A stretch of DNA of 64,000 bases from Burkholderiaceae bacterium (GCA_023954045.1 JAMLIR010000008.1:84594-148593); one strand, 5' to 3'. Shown: positions 25,724-36,053, counted from the first letter of the stretch. Made by a program: numbers and translations. Notes: generated by a model from the sequence alone, not told the origin.

Positions 25724-26706
25724 CGGCCCACCACCTCGCGCGCGGCGGCGACGATCCTTCCGACCTGCGGCAGCGCCGCGTCCTCGAGGTGCTTCGGATA
25801 GGGAATCGGCACCTCGGCGCTGCAAACGCGCGCCAGCGGCGCGTCCAGGTCGTAGAACGCGTGCTCGACGATCGTCGCCATGATCTCGGCGGCGAGGCTG
25901 CACGTCTTCCAGCCCTCGTCGACGACCAGCGCGCGGCGCGTCTTCGCGACGCTGGCGACGATCGTCTCGACGTCGAGCGGCCGAAGCGTGCGCAGGTCGA
26001 GCACCTCGGCATCGATCCCGTCGCGCGCGAGCGCCTCGGCCGCTTCCAGGCACTTGAACAGCGAGCCGCCGTAGGTGATCAGCGAGAGTTGCGTGCCGGG
26101 TCGCCGGACCGCCGCGCGGTCGATGTCCACCGCGCCGGCGTCGGCCGCGAGCTCGCCCTCCATCGGCAGCAGCATCGCGTGCTCGAAGACGATCGTCGGG
26201 TCGGGATCCTGCAGCGCGGTCCACAACATGCCGCGCGCGTCGGCGAGGGTGGCGGGCGCGACCACGCGCAGCCCCGGCACGTGCGCGTACCAGACCTCGA
26301 GGCTGTGCGAGTGCTGCGCCGCCAGCTGCCGGCCGGCGCCGGTCGTCATGCGGATCACCAGCGGCACCTCGATCTGACCGCCCGACATGTGGCGCAGCGT
26401 CGCCGCGTTGTTGACGATCTGGTCGAGCGCGAGCAGGCTGAAGTTGACCGTCATCACCTCGACGATCGGCCGCATCCCGTTGATCGCCGCGCCGATGCCG
26501 GCGCCGACGAACCCCGACTCGGACAGCGGGGTGTCGCGCACGCGCGCGTCGCCGAACTCCTCGAGCAGGCCCTTGCTGACCGCGTAGGTGCCGCCGTAGC
26601 GGCCGACGTCCTCGCCCATCAGGAACGCGCGCTCGTCGCGGGCCAGCGCGTCGCGCAGGCCGGCGCGGAGCGCCTCGCGATAGGTGGTGCGGATCGTCGC
26701 GCTCAC
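25720..26706 (-). CDS. pdhB: 2-oxoacid (pyruvate) dehydrogenase E1 beta subunit
   Basis: 328 aa of the transketolase-like beta subunit. [58 protein letters not shown] and [13 protein letters not shown] are typical. With E1 alpha it decarboxylates a 2-oxoacid using thiamine diphosphate and acylates E2. It starts at GTG (26704-26706), overlapping the E1 alpha stop (GTGA). This alpha/beta E1 differs from the single-chain AceE usual in Burkholderiales, so it is probably an extra complex. Confidence 0.9.
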   Translation of the reverse strand: MSATIRTTYREALRAGLRDALARDERAFLMGEDVGRYGGTYAVSKGLLEEFGDARVRDTPLSESGFVGAGIGAAINGMRPIVEVMTVNFSLLALDQIVNNAATLRHMSGGQIEVPLVIRMTTGAGRQLAAQHSHSLEVWYAHVPGLRVVAPATLADARGMLWTALQDPDPTIVFEHAMLLPMEGELAADAGAVDIDRAAVRRPGTQLSLITYGGSLFKCLEAAEALARDGIDAEVLDLRTLRPLDVETIVASVAKTRRALVVDEGWKTCSLAAEIMATIVEHAFYDLDAPLARVCSAEVPIPYPKHLEDAALPQVGRIVAAAREVVGR

Positions 26707-27688
26707 GCCGGCGCTCCGGGTGCCGCCGGCGGGCGGGCGTAGACGTCGCGCGCGAGATCCTCGATCGGCTCCCAGCTTCCCGCCTCGGCGAACGCGACCG
26801 CGGCGTCGATCTCGGCGGCGACCTCCCGCTCGATCGCCGCGACGTCGGCCTCGGCCAGCCAGCCGGCCTGCGACGCGGCGCGCGTGAAACGCTCGATCGG
26901 GCAGCGCTTCTTCCACTCGGCGACCTCGGCCTTGTCGCGATAGAGCTCGGGATCGAACATCGAGTGGGCGCGGAAGCGGTAGGTGCGGAACTCGACGAAC
27001 ATCGGGCCTTCGCCGCCGCGGACCGATCCGGTCGCGCGCCGCGCCGCCTCGCGCACCGCGAGCACGTCCATGCCGTCGACCGACAGCGCGTGCATGCCGT
27101 AGCTGTGCGCCTTCTCGCAGAGGTCGACGTTCGACTCCGAGCGTCCGATCGCGGTGCCCATCGCGTACAGGTTGTTCTCGCACAGGAACAGCACCGGCAA
27201 CTTCCACAACGCGGCGAGGTTGGCCGCCTCGTGGAACTCGCCCTCGGCGACCGCGCCCTCGCCGAAGAAGCAGGCCGCGATGCGGTCGGTGCCTCGCAGC
27301 TGTTCCGCCAGTGCGAAGCCGCTGGCCATCGGCAGCGCGCCGCCGACGATCGCGTTGCCGCCGAAGAAGCGCCGCGAGACGTCGAACAGGTGCATCGAGC
27401 CGCCGCGGCCGCCGCTGCACCCCTCGCGCTTGCCGAACATCTCGGCCATGATCGCTGCGGCGGGCACGCCGCGCGCGAGCGCGTGCCCGTGCTCGCGATA
27501 GGTCGCGAGGATGCTGTCGTCGTCGCGCAGCTCCGGCATCGCCCCGGCAGCGATCGCTTCCTCGCCGATGTAGAGGTGCAGGAAGCCGCGGATCTTGCCC
27601 GCGCTGTAGAGCTGCGCGCACTTCTCTTCGAAGCGCCGGATGCGCAGCATCTGCCACAGCAGCCGGCGCGCCTCGTCGCGCCCGACGC

Positions 27689-27692
<4 letters not shown>
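26703..27692 (-). CDS. pdhA: 2-oxoacid (pyruvate) dehydrogenase E1 alpha subunit
   Basis: 329 aa. [30 protein letters not shown], the HGHALARGV region and the thiamine diphosphate motif [33 protein letters not shown] (GDG-like, split here) are present. It starts at GTG (27690-27692), overlapping the ligase stop. Pyruvate, acetoin or branched-chain 2-oxoacids are all possible substrates; the adjacent acetate-CoA ligase favours acetyl groups. Confidence 0.9.
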
Positions 27693-29446
<1,754 letters not shown>

Positions 29447-29497
29447 GCGTGTCTCGGTGATGCCCCGCAGGCTATCGCCCGGGGCGCGAGGGTCGCA

Positions 29498-29511
29498 TTG
29501 CGTCGGATCAA
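29498..29511. promoter_or_regulatory. FNR-like box before the acsA operon
   Basis: On the minus strand TTGATCCGACGCAA has a perfect TTGAT half and a CGCAA half (8 of 10), the same form as the site at 16755-16768. Its centre is about 58 bp before the ligase start, and a GATAGC -10-like element lies about 31 bp downstream of it. Confidence 0.35.
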
Positions 29512-29522
29512 TGCGCGACTGT

Positions 29523-30167
29523 TTATCGCTGTCGCGCCTGCTCCATCCGGGTCGCGCTCCAGGTGGCGCCGTAGTCGATCGAGCGGGTCACTGCGCCGGC
29601 CGACCCGGCGACGACGATCAGCCCGCGACCGTCGGTGCAGCTCTCCGACAGCGCGTACTGGCCGTCGGGCAGGCCGGAGTCGACGGGGCGCCAGCTTTCG
29701 CCCCATTCGGTCGAGCGGATGAACGTTGCGCGGTCGAGTGTCGCCACGATCACGCCGTCGCCCGCGGCGACCATCGAAGCGGCCTCGAGCGAGGTGCGCG
29801 GAATCGTCCGGTTCGCGGCGCCCCGCCATCGGCGGCCGGCATCGCCCGAGACCAGCACCACGCCCGACGACGTCAGCGCCACGAGGCGGCCGCGAGCGTT
29901 GCCGGTCAGCGCCACGACGCGACCGGCCCGGAAGGCGGCGGGAACGCTCCAGGTACTGCCGCCATCGTCCGAGCGGTACAGGTGCGTGCTCATTCCGTGC
30001 CATTCGAGTTCGGCGGCGTCGTAGGCGATCAGCGTTCCGTCGGGGCGGCGATACAGGCGCAGGTCGCGGCTCGCCGGCGCGGGCAGGAAGGCTTCGGCCC
30101 AGGTCGCTCACGAGTCGCCGGACCACAGGATGGCCCCCGCGTCGCGCGCGAGGCCTGCCATCGCCAT
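29523..30167 (-). pseudogene. BNR/YCF48-like Asp-box repeat protein with an in-frame stop
   Basis: One frame carries a run of Asp-box repeats (SxDxGxTW): YRSDDGGSTW, LVSGDAGRRW, IRSTEWGESW and [10 protein letters not shown]. The same frame is open upstream and encodes ILWSGDS, a TGA at 30108-30110, then ATWAEAFLPAP. The stop falls exactly where the Asp-box glycine is expected, so GGA to TGA is the simplest explanation. The 5' part has no signal peptide and runs up to the tRNA terminator, so the beginning is probably lost. The 156-codon part from ATG 29993 could still be translated, but its ribosome site is weak. Confidence 0.55.
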
Positions 30168-30240
30168 CCGGCCACTCGAGTCGGCAACGGCGGGGCACTC
30201 CCCGCAGCGTATACCTGCGTCGCCGCCGCAGCGATGCGCA

Positions 30241-30277
30241 AGAAGAAAGGCCGGCGCGCTTCGTGCGCGCCGGCCTT
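30241..30277 (-). terminator. Intrinsic terminator of the tRNA-Asn transcript
   Basis: Arms AAGGCCGGCGCGC (30247-30259) and GCGCGCCGGCCTT (30265-30277) form a 13-bp stem with a 5-nt loop. On the minus strand the 3' side runs into TTTCTTCT. It starts 5 nt after the tRNA CCA end. Confidence 0.88.
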
Positions 30278-30282
30278 CGGAT

Positions 30283-30591
30283 TGGCTCCCCGACCTGGGC
30301 TCGAACCAGGGACCTGCGGATTACAAGTGCCCGGAAGTTTCCAACCGGCTTGGACTTTCTCTTCGCCTTGGCGAACGATTCGCTTGCGCGCTTCGACCAC
30401 GTTAGGCGCACCCCGTAAAGTCTCTACACATGCCCGGCGTCGGTCTGGGACCTGAGCCTGCTTGCTCGGGATTGCCTTAGCGCACTGCGCCTTAGGGTTC
30501 CCCGAATTAGGGGTGTTTTCACCACACGGTTTCCCGCGTGGGCTGCCATCAAGTTAACAGTCCGTCGCTCTACCGACTGAGCTATCGGGGA
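30283..30591 (-). tRNA. tRNA-Asn(GUU) interrupted by a group I intron
   Basis: The exons are 30591-30557 (35 nt: acceptor TCCCCGA, D arm GCTC/GAGC, half of the anticodon arm) and 30323-30283 (41 nt: rest of the anticodon arm, T arm CCTGG-TTCGAGC-CCAGG, acceptor TCGGGGA, G73 and encoded CCA). Joined they make a 76-nt tRNA with anticodon loop CTGTTAA, hence GUU. The intron lies between U35 and U36. Unspliced, the gene is unreadable by simple tRNA patterns, and the 3' half alone falsely suggests a UGU anticodon. The first anticodon-stem pair is A27-C43. No promoter is seen in the 13 nt separating it from the nuclease gene, so transcription must begin upstream. Confidence 0.95.
30324..30556 (-). 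ncRNA. Group I intron (tRNA IC3-like), 233 nt, no internal ORF
   Basis: The intron begins after exon U35 and ends in G (30324), as group I requires. P1 forms from exon GGACUGU and the internal guide GCAGCCC, with the U-G pair at the splice site. P2 is CACGCGG-GAAA-CCGTGTG. P3 pairs CACCCC with GGGGTG; P4 pairs TCGGG with CCCGA; P5 is GCGC-AGT-GCGC; P7 pairs GACTTT with AAAGTC. Core segments AATTCGGGGAACCCTAAGG and GTGTAGAGACTTTACGG closely resemble the Azoarcus tRNA-Ile intron. It is small, like other bacterial tRNA introns, and should self-splice. Confidence 0.93.
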
Positions 30592-30604
30592 ATAATCTGC
30601 AATT

Positions 30605-31057
30605 CTAGCTTGAGATGCCTGCGCGTGTCGAATCGTCGGACGCGCCCAGGAGGAAGCTCGCCGCCATGCGCGTCCGTTTCACCTGACCATTTCGCGCCTG
30701 TCCAACACGAAGACGAGCTTCCCGTCGACATCCCTCCAATGCACCGATGGGGACCAGGTAGACGGAGTCGGTCTCGGGACAATAGACGCCAAACGCATCG
30801 ACGTCTCCGTGGTAGTCGCGCCGCCCGAGTCCGCGGTGGTTTGCGCACGAACATACCGGGAATGCGATGGAGCCCTTGTCGTCCAGTCGCCCAGTCTTGC
30901 ACTGGACGCGCAAGAGGCACTGCCCATCGTCGACGACCAGGTCGTAGCGAAGGTTGTCGCCGAACGGAAGGCTTACGGCGTAGCCGCTCTCGAGCAGGCG
31001 CGTGAGGGTTCGCGCGACGCCCAGTTCGCCGATCGATTTCGTGTTCGCGCGCGGCAT
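30605..31057 (-). CDS. PD-(D/E)XK homing endonuclease, group I intron-associated type
   Basis: 150 aa. NTKSIGELGVARTLTRLLES, PFGDNLRYDLVVDD and LLRVQCKTGRL match the intron-associated PD-(D/E)XK family whose founder is I-Ssp6803I of a cyanobacterial tRNA-fMet intron. Probable active-site residues are E11, D39, Q52 and K54 (the Q-x-K variant of D/E-x-K). C-terminal RRDYHGDVDAFGVYCPETDSVYLVP is also conserved in that family from memory. Unlike the founder it is not inside the intron: it ends 13 nt before the tRNA-Asn gene on the same strand. No Shine-Dalgarno is visible; the start codon lies in the arm of a LexA-type palindrome. Confidence 0.85.
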   Translation of the reverse strand: MPRANTKSIGELGVARTLTRLLESGYAVSLPFGDNLRYDLVVDDGQCLLRVQCKTGRLDDKGSIAFPVCSCANHRGLGRRDYHGDVDAFGVYCPETDSVYLVPIGALEGCRREARLRVGQARNGQVKRTRMAASFLLGASDDSTRAGISS

Positions 31058-31059
31058 GA

Positions 31060-31079
31060 TACTGAAAATGCATACAGTA
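31060..31079. promoter_or_regulatory. LexA/SOS box at the endonuclease start codon
   Basis: The minus strand reads TACTGTATGCATTTTCAGTA. It matches TACTG-(TA)5-CAGTA fully in both arms and fits CTG-N10-CAG. The palindrome extends to 10-bp arms CATGATACTG and CAGTATCATG (31055-31084), so the ATG is in one arm. It lies in the 39-bp gap after the aminotransferase. A bound repressor would block transcription or its start. No -10 and -35 pair is clear. Confidence 0.82.
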
Positions 31080-31096
31080 TCATGCGCGCCCGCAAG

Positions 31097-32308
31097 TCAC
31101 CCCTTGATCACCGCCGCCATCGCCTTCGCGACGTAATCGATGTTGCGGCTGTTCAGCGCCGCGAGGCAGATGCGGCCGGTGCTGACCACCGCGTAGATGC
31201 CGAACTCGTCGCGCAGGCGCTCGACCTGCGCCGGGTTCAGCCCGGAGTACGAGAACATCCCCCGCTGTCGCGCGACGAACGAGAAGTCCTGCGTGACGCC
31301 GTTCTCGCGCAGCTTGCGCACCAGGTCTTCGCGCATCGTGCGGATGCGATCGCGCATGCCCGCGAGCTCCTTCTCCCACAGCTGGCGCAGCTCGGGTGTC
31401 GACAGCACCGCCGCGACGATCGCGGCGCCGTGCGTCGGCGGGTTCGAATAGCTGGTTCGGATCACGCGCTTGACCTGGCTGACGACCCGCGCGGTCTCGT
31501 CGCGATCGGCGGTGACGATCGACAGCGCGCCGACGCGCTCGCCGTACAGCGAGAACGACTTCGAGAACGAACTCGAGACGAAGAAGTCGAGGCCGGAGTC
31601 CGCGAACTTGCGCAGCGCCAGCGCGTCGGCGTCGATGCCGTCGCCGAAGCCCTGGTAGGCCATGTCGAGGAACGCGACCAGGTCGCGCTCGCGCACCGCG
31701 TCGACGATCGCGTCCCAATGCGCGGCTTCCAGGTCGACGCCGGTCGGGTTGTGGCAGCACGCGTGCAGCACGACCACCGAATGCGCCGGCATCGCCCGCA
31801 GCGTCGCGAGCATCGCGTCGAACTTCACGCCGTGCGTGGCGGCGTCGTAGTACGGGTAGGCCTTGACCTCGAAGCCCGCAGCCTCGAACAGTGCGCGATG
31901 GTTCTCCCAGCTCGGGTCGCTGATCCAGGCCTTCGCGTCCGGGTGCAGCCGCCGCAGGAAATCGGCGCCGATTCGCAGGCCCCCGGTCCCGCCCAGCGCC
32001 TCGAAAGTCGCCACGCGGCCGGCCGCCAGCAGCGCGGAATCGGCGCCGAACAGCAGTTTCTGGACCGCCTGGTTGTACGCCGCGAAGCCCTCGATCGGCA
32101 GGTAGCCGCGCGCCGGCGCGCTGACGATGCGTGCCTTCTCGGCCTCGCGCACTGCAGCAAGCAGCGGGATGCGCCCGTCGTCGCCGCAGTAGACGCCGAC
32201 GCCCAGATTCACCTTCCCGGGGCGGGTGTCAGCGTTGAAAGCTTCGGTGAGGCCCAGGATCGGATCCCGGGGCGCCATTTCCACGGTGGCGAACATCGAC
32301 TGGCTCAT
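31097..32308 (-). CDS. Aspartate/aromatic aminotransferase
   Basis: A 403-aa class I PLP enzyme of the AspC/TyrB group. MFATVEMAPRDPILGLTEAFNAD is the usual opening. HACCHNPTGVD and the lysine region SSSFSKSFSLYGERVG are complete, and TSYSNPPTHGA with the substrate arginine further on (STGRICLAALN) follows. It makes aspartate, tyrosine or phenylalanine from their 2-oxoacids. Two starts are possible, at 32308 and 32296. It diverges from uvrB and its stop lies 39 bp from the endonuclease start. Confidence 0.92.
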   Translation of the reverse strand: MSQSMFATVEMAPRDPILGLTEAFNADTRPGKVNLGVGVYCGDDGRIPLLAAVREAEKARIVSAPARGYLPIEGFAAYNQAVQKLLFGADSALLAAGRVATFEALGGTGGLRIGADFLRRLHPDAKAWISDPSWENHRALFEAAGFEVKAYPYYDAATHGVKFDAMLATLRAMPAHSVVVLHACCHNPTGVDLEAAHWDAIVDAVRERDLVAFLDMAYQGFGDGIDADALALRKFADSGLDFFVSSSFSKSFSLYGERVGALSIVTADRDETARVVSQVKRVIRTSYSNPPTHGAAIVAAVLSTPELRQLWEKELAGMRDRIRTMREDLVRKLRENGVTQDFSFVARQRGMFSYSGLNPAQVERLRDEFGIYAVVSTGRICLAALNSRNIDYVAKAMAAVIKG

Positions 32309-32613
32309 GGCGATCGGACAAGTCCTTGTTTTTCGGGGGAAGGGGCGTCGAAAGATTAGGTGCGTTGCACAAATTCCGTGCAGAACACTGGATTTTCGGG
32401 GGCGGCGCGGCGATAATTTGGGTTTGTCCGAAAGGCCAGCGGAAGCCTTCCGGTGACAGATCCTCGTACCCTGCAGGGAACCCGTCGACCGGTTCCCGGA
32501 TCGTCCGATCCGGGCGCCAAGCTGCGATTGTGCGGTGCAGCGACACGGGGACGGCAGGCCATCCGAAAACGCGCCGAGTTTAGCACGCCGACCTGGGCCT
32601 CCCGACCGACACG
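32309..32613. other. Divergent aminotransferase/uvrB intergenic region with overlapping hairpins
   Basis: No gene. Two hairpins share bases: GGGAACC (32476-32482) with GGTTCCC (32491-32497), and CCCGGATCG (32495-32503) with CGATCCGGG (32506-32514). They cannot form together. I looked for a CTG-N10-CAG LexA site ahead of uvrB and found none. AT-rich GATAATTTG around 32414 may belong to a promoter. Confidence 0.45.
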
Positions 32614-34701
32614 ATGACCGATCTCGCGCTCGAACGCCCGCCGTTCGCCAGCTTCCCAGGCAGTCCGTTCCAGCTGCACCAGCCGTTCGCCCCGGCAGGC
32701 GACCAGCCGGAGGCGATCGAGCGCCTGGTCGAGGGGATCCGCGACGGGCTGAGCTTCCAGACGCTGCTCGGCGTCACCGGCTCGGGCAAGACCTACACGA
32801 TGGCCAACGTCATCGCCCGGATCGGGCGGCCGGCGCTGGTGCTCGCGCCGAACAAGACGCTGGCCGCGCAGCTGTACGCCGAGATGCGCGAGTTCTTCCC
32901 GAACAACGCGGTCGAGTACTTCGTCTCGTACTACGACTACTACCAGCCCGAGGCCTACGTTCCGCAGCGCGACCTCTACATCGAGAAGGATTCGTCGATC
33001 AACGAGCACATCGAGCAGATGCGGCTGTCGGCGACGAAATCGCTGCTCGAGCGGCGCGACACCGTGATCGTCGCGACCGTGTCGTGCATCTACGGGATCG
33101 GCAACCCGCGCGACTACCACGAGATGATCCTCGTGCTGCGTGCGAAGGACCGGCTGTCGCAACGCGAGATGCTGCAGCGGCTGGTGGCGATGCAGTACAA
33201 GCGCAACGAGACCGAGTTCGTCCGTGGCACCTTCCGCGTTCGCGGCGACACGATCGACATCTTCCCCGCCGAGCACGCCGAGCTCGCGGTGCGGGTCGAG
33301 CTGTTCGACGACGAGGTCGAGAGCATCCAGCTGTTCGACCCGCTCACCGGGCGCGCGCGCCAGAAGGTTCCGCGCTTCACGGTGTATCCGTCGTCGCACT
33401 ACGTGACGCCGCGCGAGACGGTGATGCGCGCGCTGGGCACGATCCGCGAGGAACTCGCCGACCGGCTGAAGTTCTTCTACGACCAGGGCAAGCTGGTCGA
33501 GGCGCAGCGGCTCGAGCAGCGCACGCGCTTCGACATGGAGATGCTGCAGGAGCTCGGATTCTGCAAGGGCATCGAGAACTACACGCGCCACCTGTCGGGG
33601 GCGCGTCCCGGGGATCCTCCGCCGACGCTGGTCGACTACCTGCCCGCCGACGCGCTGATGATCGTCGACGAGAGCCACGTCACGATCGGGCAGCTCGGCG
33701 GCATGTACCGCGGCGATCGCTCGCGCAAGGAGACGCTGGTCGAATACGGGTTCCGGCTGCCGTCGGCGCTGGACAACCGGCCGCTGAAGTTCGAGGAGTT
33801 CGAGGCGAAGGTGCGCCAGTGCATCTTCGTGTCCGCGACGCCGGCCGACTACGAGGCCAGTCACTCCGGGCAGGTGGTCGAGCAGGTCGTGCGCCCGACC
33901 GGGCTGGTCGATCCGCAGGTGATCGTGCGGCCGGCGTCGACGCAGGTCGACGACGTGCTCTCGGAGATCCACGAGCGGGTCGCGCGCTCCGAGCGGGTGC
34001 TGATCACGACGCTCACGAAACGGATGGCCGAGGATCTGACGGATTTCCTCGCTGACCACGGGGTGAAGGTGCGATACCTGCACTCCGACGTCGACACTGT
34101 CGAGCGCGTCGAGATCATCCGCGACCTGCGGCTCGGCGTGTTCGACGTTCTGGTCGGGATCAACCTGCTCCGCGAGGGGCTCGACCTTCCCGAGGTGGCG
34201 CTGGTGGCGATCCTGGACGCCGACAAGGAGGGGTTCCTGCGATCCGAGCGCAGCCTGATCCAGACGATCGGGCGCGCTGCGCGCAACCTCAACGGCTGCG
34301 CGATCCTGTACGCCGAGCGCGTCACCGACTCGATGCAGCGGGCGATCGACGAGACCGAGCGGCGTCGCGCCAGGCAGATGGCGTTCAACCTCGCGCACGG
34401 CATCGTGCCGCGCGGGGTCGTCAAGCAGGTGCGCGAGATGATCGACGGTGTCTACGACCCGCACCAGGCGCGGCAGGAGCTGCGGGCGGCCGAGCGGCAG
34501 TCGCAGTACGAGACGATGAGCGAGAAGGGGATCGCGCGCGAGATCAGGCGCCTCGAGAGGCAGATGCTCGATTACGCGAAGAACCTCGAGTTCGAGAAGG
34601 CCGCGCAGGCGCGCGACCAGCTCGCCGCGCTCAAGGAGCGGTTTTTCGGATCGGATGGGGGCGCCAACGTGGTTCCGATCGTGGCTGGAAAGGCTGCGTA
34701 G
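32614..34701 (+). CDS. uvrB: Excinuclease ABC subunit B
   Basis: A 695-aa DNA-repair helicase that verifies damage and recruits UvrC. Walker [34 protein letters not shown] (the beta-hairpin region), [39 protein letters not shown] and QTIGRAARN are all present. The C-terminal UvrC-binding UVR motif [22 protein letters not shown] is intact. Length is typical. Confidence 0.97.
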   Translation: MTDLALERPPFASFPGSPFQLHQPFAPAGDQPEAIERLVEGIRDGLSFQTLLGVTGSGKTYTMANVIARIGRPALVLAPNKTLAAQLYAEMREFFPNNAVEYFVSYYDYYQPEAYVPQRDLYIEKDSSINEHIEQMRLSATKSLLERRDTVIVATVSCIYGIGNPRDYHEMILVLRAKDRLSQREMLQRLVAMQYKRNETEFVRGTFRVRGDTIDIFPAEHAELAVRVELFDDEVESIQLFDPLTGRARQKVPRFTVYPSSHYVTPRETVMRALGTIREELADRLKFFYDQGKLVEAQRLEQRTRFDMEMLQELGFCKGIENYTRHLSGARPGDPPPTLVDYLPADALMIVDESHVTIGQLGGMYRGDRSRKETLVEYGFRLPSALDNRPLKFEEFEAKVRQCIFVSATPADYEASHSGQVVEQVVRPTGLVDPQVIVRPASTQVDDVLSEIHERVARSERVLITTLTKRMAEDLTDFLADHGVKVRYLHSDVDTVERVEIIRDLRLGVFDVLVGINLLREGLDLPEVALVAILDADKEGFLRSERSLIQTIGRAARNLNGCAILYAERVTDSMQRAIDETERRRARQMAFNLAHGIVPRGVVKQVREMIDGVYDPHQARQELRAAERQSQYETMSEKGIAREIRRLERQMLDYAKNLEFEKAAQARDQLAALKERFFGSDGGANVVPIVAGKAA

Positions 34702-34765
34702 GACCGGCTTGCAAAGCGGCGGGGCGACCCAAACCAGGGATTTTGTGACTCAGGCGGATACGAAC

Positions 34766-35287
34766 ATGGCAAAACGAGAACCGATTTCGCTGGCGATGAA
34801 CACCCGCGTGCTCTTCGTCTGCATGGGCAACATCTGCCGCTCGCCGATGGCCGAGGGGGTGTTCCGGCACCTGGTGCGGCAGTCAGGGCTCGACGAGGTG
34901 GTCCGGGTCGCGTCGGCGGGCACGCATGCCTTCCACCTCGGCGAGGCGCCCGACAAGCGCGCCCAGGCGGTGGCGGCGCGGCGCGGCTACGACATCTCCG
35001 ACCTGCGCGCGTCCCGGGTCGACGGGCGCGACTTCGAACAGTTCGACATGATCCTCGCGATGGACTGGGACAACCTCGCGCAGTTGCAGCAGCTCGCGCC
35101 CAAGGCCTCGCACCACAAGCTGCAGTTGCTGATGCGCTTCGCGACCGAGCACGAGACCGCGACGATCGCCGACCCGTATTACGGCAACGCGCAGGGCTTC
35201 GAGCAGGCGCTCGACTACATCGAGGATGCCTGCAACGGGCTGCTCGAGCTGGCCAAGCGCCGCGCGACCCAGGTCGCCGCCGCCTGA
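34766..35287 (+). CDS. Low-molecular-weight protein-tyrosine phosphatase
   Basis: 173 aa. The P-loop VCMGNICRSPMAEGVF (CX5RS) and the general-acid segment IADPYYGNAQGFEQALDYIE define the family. It dephosphorylates phosphotyrosine in small bacterial signalling proteins, or polysaccharide-export kinases in capsule operons; no kinase partner lies nearby. Start at ATG 34766 or 34796; neither has a strong ribosome site. It follows uvrB by 64 bp and precedes the iscR control region. Confidence 0.9.
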   Translation: MAKREPISLAMNTRVLFVCMGNICRSPMAEGVFRHLVRQSGLDEVVRVASAGTHAFHLGEAPDKRAQAVAARRGYDISDLRASRVDGRDFEQFDMILAMDWDNLAQLQQLAPKASHHKLQLLMRFATEHETATIADPYYGNAQGFEQALDYIEDACNGLLELAKRRATQVAAA

Positions 35288-35372
35288 GCGGCCGGCCCGC
35301 GCCGCGCGGAACCGGTCCGCGCGGCCGCGGCGGCCCGCGGCAGTAAGGCCCGCACGCTGGAGGCGACAATGC

Positions 35373-35484
35373 CCGAGTAGGGTGCTCGGTTGTTTTGTCT
35401 TGGACAAAATGCCGGCACGGACCTGATTGCCGAGTAAAAAACTCGGAAATCGGGTATACTTGAGCAACCGAGTCAGGTACTCGC
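35373..35484. promoter_or_regulatory. Three tandem operator-like palindromes upstream of iscR
   Basis: CCGAGT-N5-ACTCGG occurs three times: 35373-35389 (CCGAGT, AGGGT, GCTCGG), 35430-35446 (perfect, spacer AAAAA) and 35468-35484 (last base C). Between the first two lies another palindrome, TTTTGTC-TTG-GACAAAA (35393-35409). A -10-like TATACT (35455-35460) sits between copies two and three. IscR represses its own operon through palindromes of similar size, so these are probable autoregulatory IscR sites. Confidence 0.6.
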
Positions 35485-35503
35485 CCGTTCGGACGGAGCC
35501 AAC

Positions 35504-36034
35504 ATGCGACTGACGACCAAGGGACGGTTCGCCGTCACCGCGATGATCGACCTGGCCTTGCGCCAGCACCAGGGCCCGGTGACGCTTGCCGGCATCAGCC
35601 AGCGCCAGAAGATCTCGCTGTCGTACCTCGAGCAGCTGTTCGGCAAACTGCGCCGGCACGAGCTCGTCGAGAGCACCCGGGGCCCGGGCGGCGGCTACAC
35701 GCTGGCGCGGCCGATGAAGAGCATCACCGTCGCCGACATGATCTTCGCGGTCGACGAGCCGCTCGATGCGACGCAGTGCGGCGGCAAGGAAAACTGCCAG
35801 GACGAGAACGGCCCGTGCATGACGCACGAGCTCTGGACGAACCTGAACAAGCGGATGATCGAGTACCTCGACTCGGTCACGCTGGCCGACCTGGTCGAGC
35901 AGCAGAAGGGCCGCGAGACGCGGGCGCAGCCGAAGGAGATCTCGGTGCTCAAGGAGCACCGCGCAGCCCTCGAGTTCCCGACCTCGACGCTGCAGCCGAT
36001 CAAGATCGAAAAGGGCCGCATCACGACGGTCTGA
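35504..36034 (+). CDS. iscR: Iron-sulfur cluster regulator IscR
   Basis: A 176-aa Rrf2-family repressor. [19 protein letters not shown] and the helix-turn-helix [19 protein letters not shown] with the wing [11 protein letters not shown] are typical. The cluster ligands C92, C98 and C105 lie in [18 protein letters not shown], with a following histidine. Holo-IscR represses Fe-S assembly genes. The tail after residue 150 ([20 protein letters not shown]) is longer than in E. coli. It is followed 19 bp later by iscA rather than iscS. Confidence 0.95.
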   Translation: MRLTTKGRFAVTAMIDLALRQHQGPVTLAGISQRQKISLSYLEQLFGKLRRHELVESTRGPGGGYTLARPMKSITVADMIFAVDEPLDATQCGGKENCQDENGPCMTHELWTNLNKRMIEYLDSVTLADLVEQQKGRETRAQPKEISVLKEHRAALEFPTSTLQPIKIEKGRITTV

Positions 36035-36053
36035 CCAAGGGGAGCAACGACGA

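Noticed and set aside
30108-30110. Selenocysteine read-through of the TGA in the Asp-box gene
   Set aside because: No SECIS-like hairpin directly after it, and glycine, not cysteine, is the expected residue.
30283-30335. A tRNA-Thr-like half with an apparent UGU anticodon
   Set aside because: It is only the 3' exon of tRNA-Asn preceded by the intron end; the apparent anticodon includes intron bases.
32309-32613. A LexA box for uvrB
   Set aside because: No CTG-N10-CAG palindrome of adequate match in the intergenic region.
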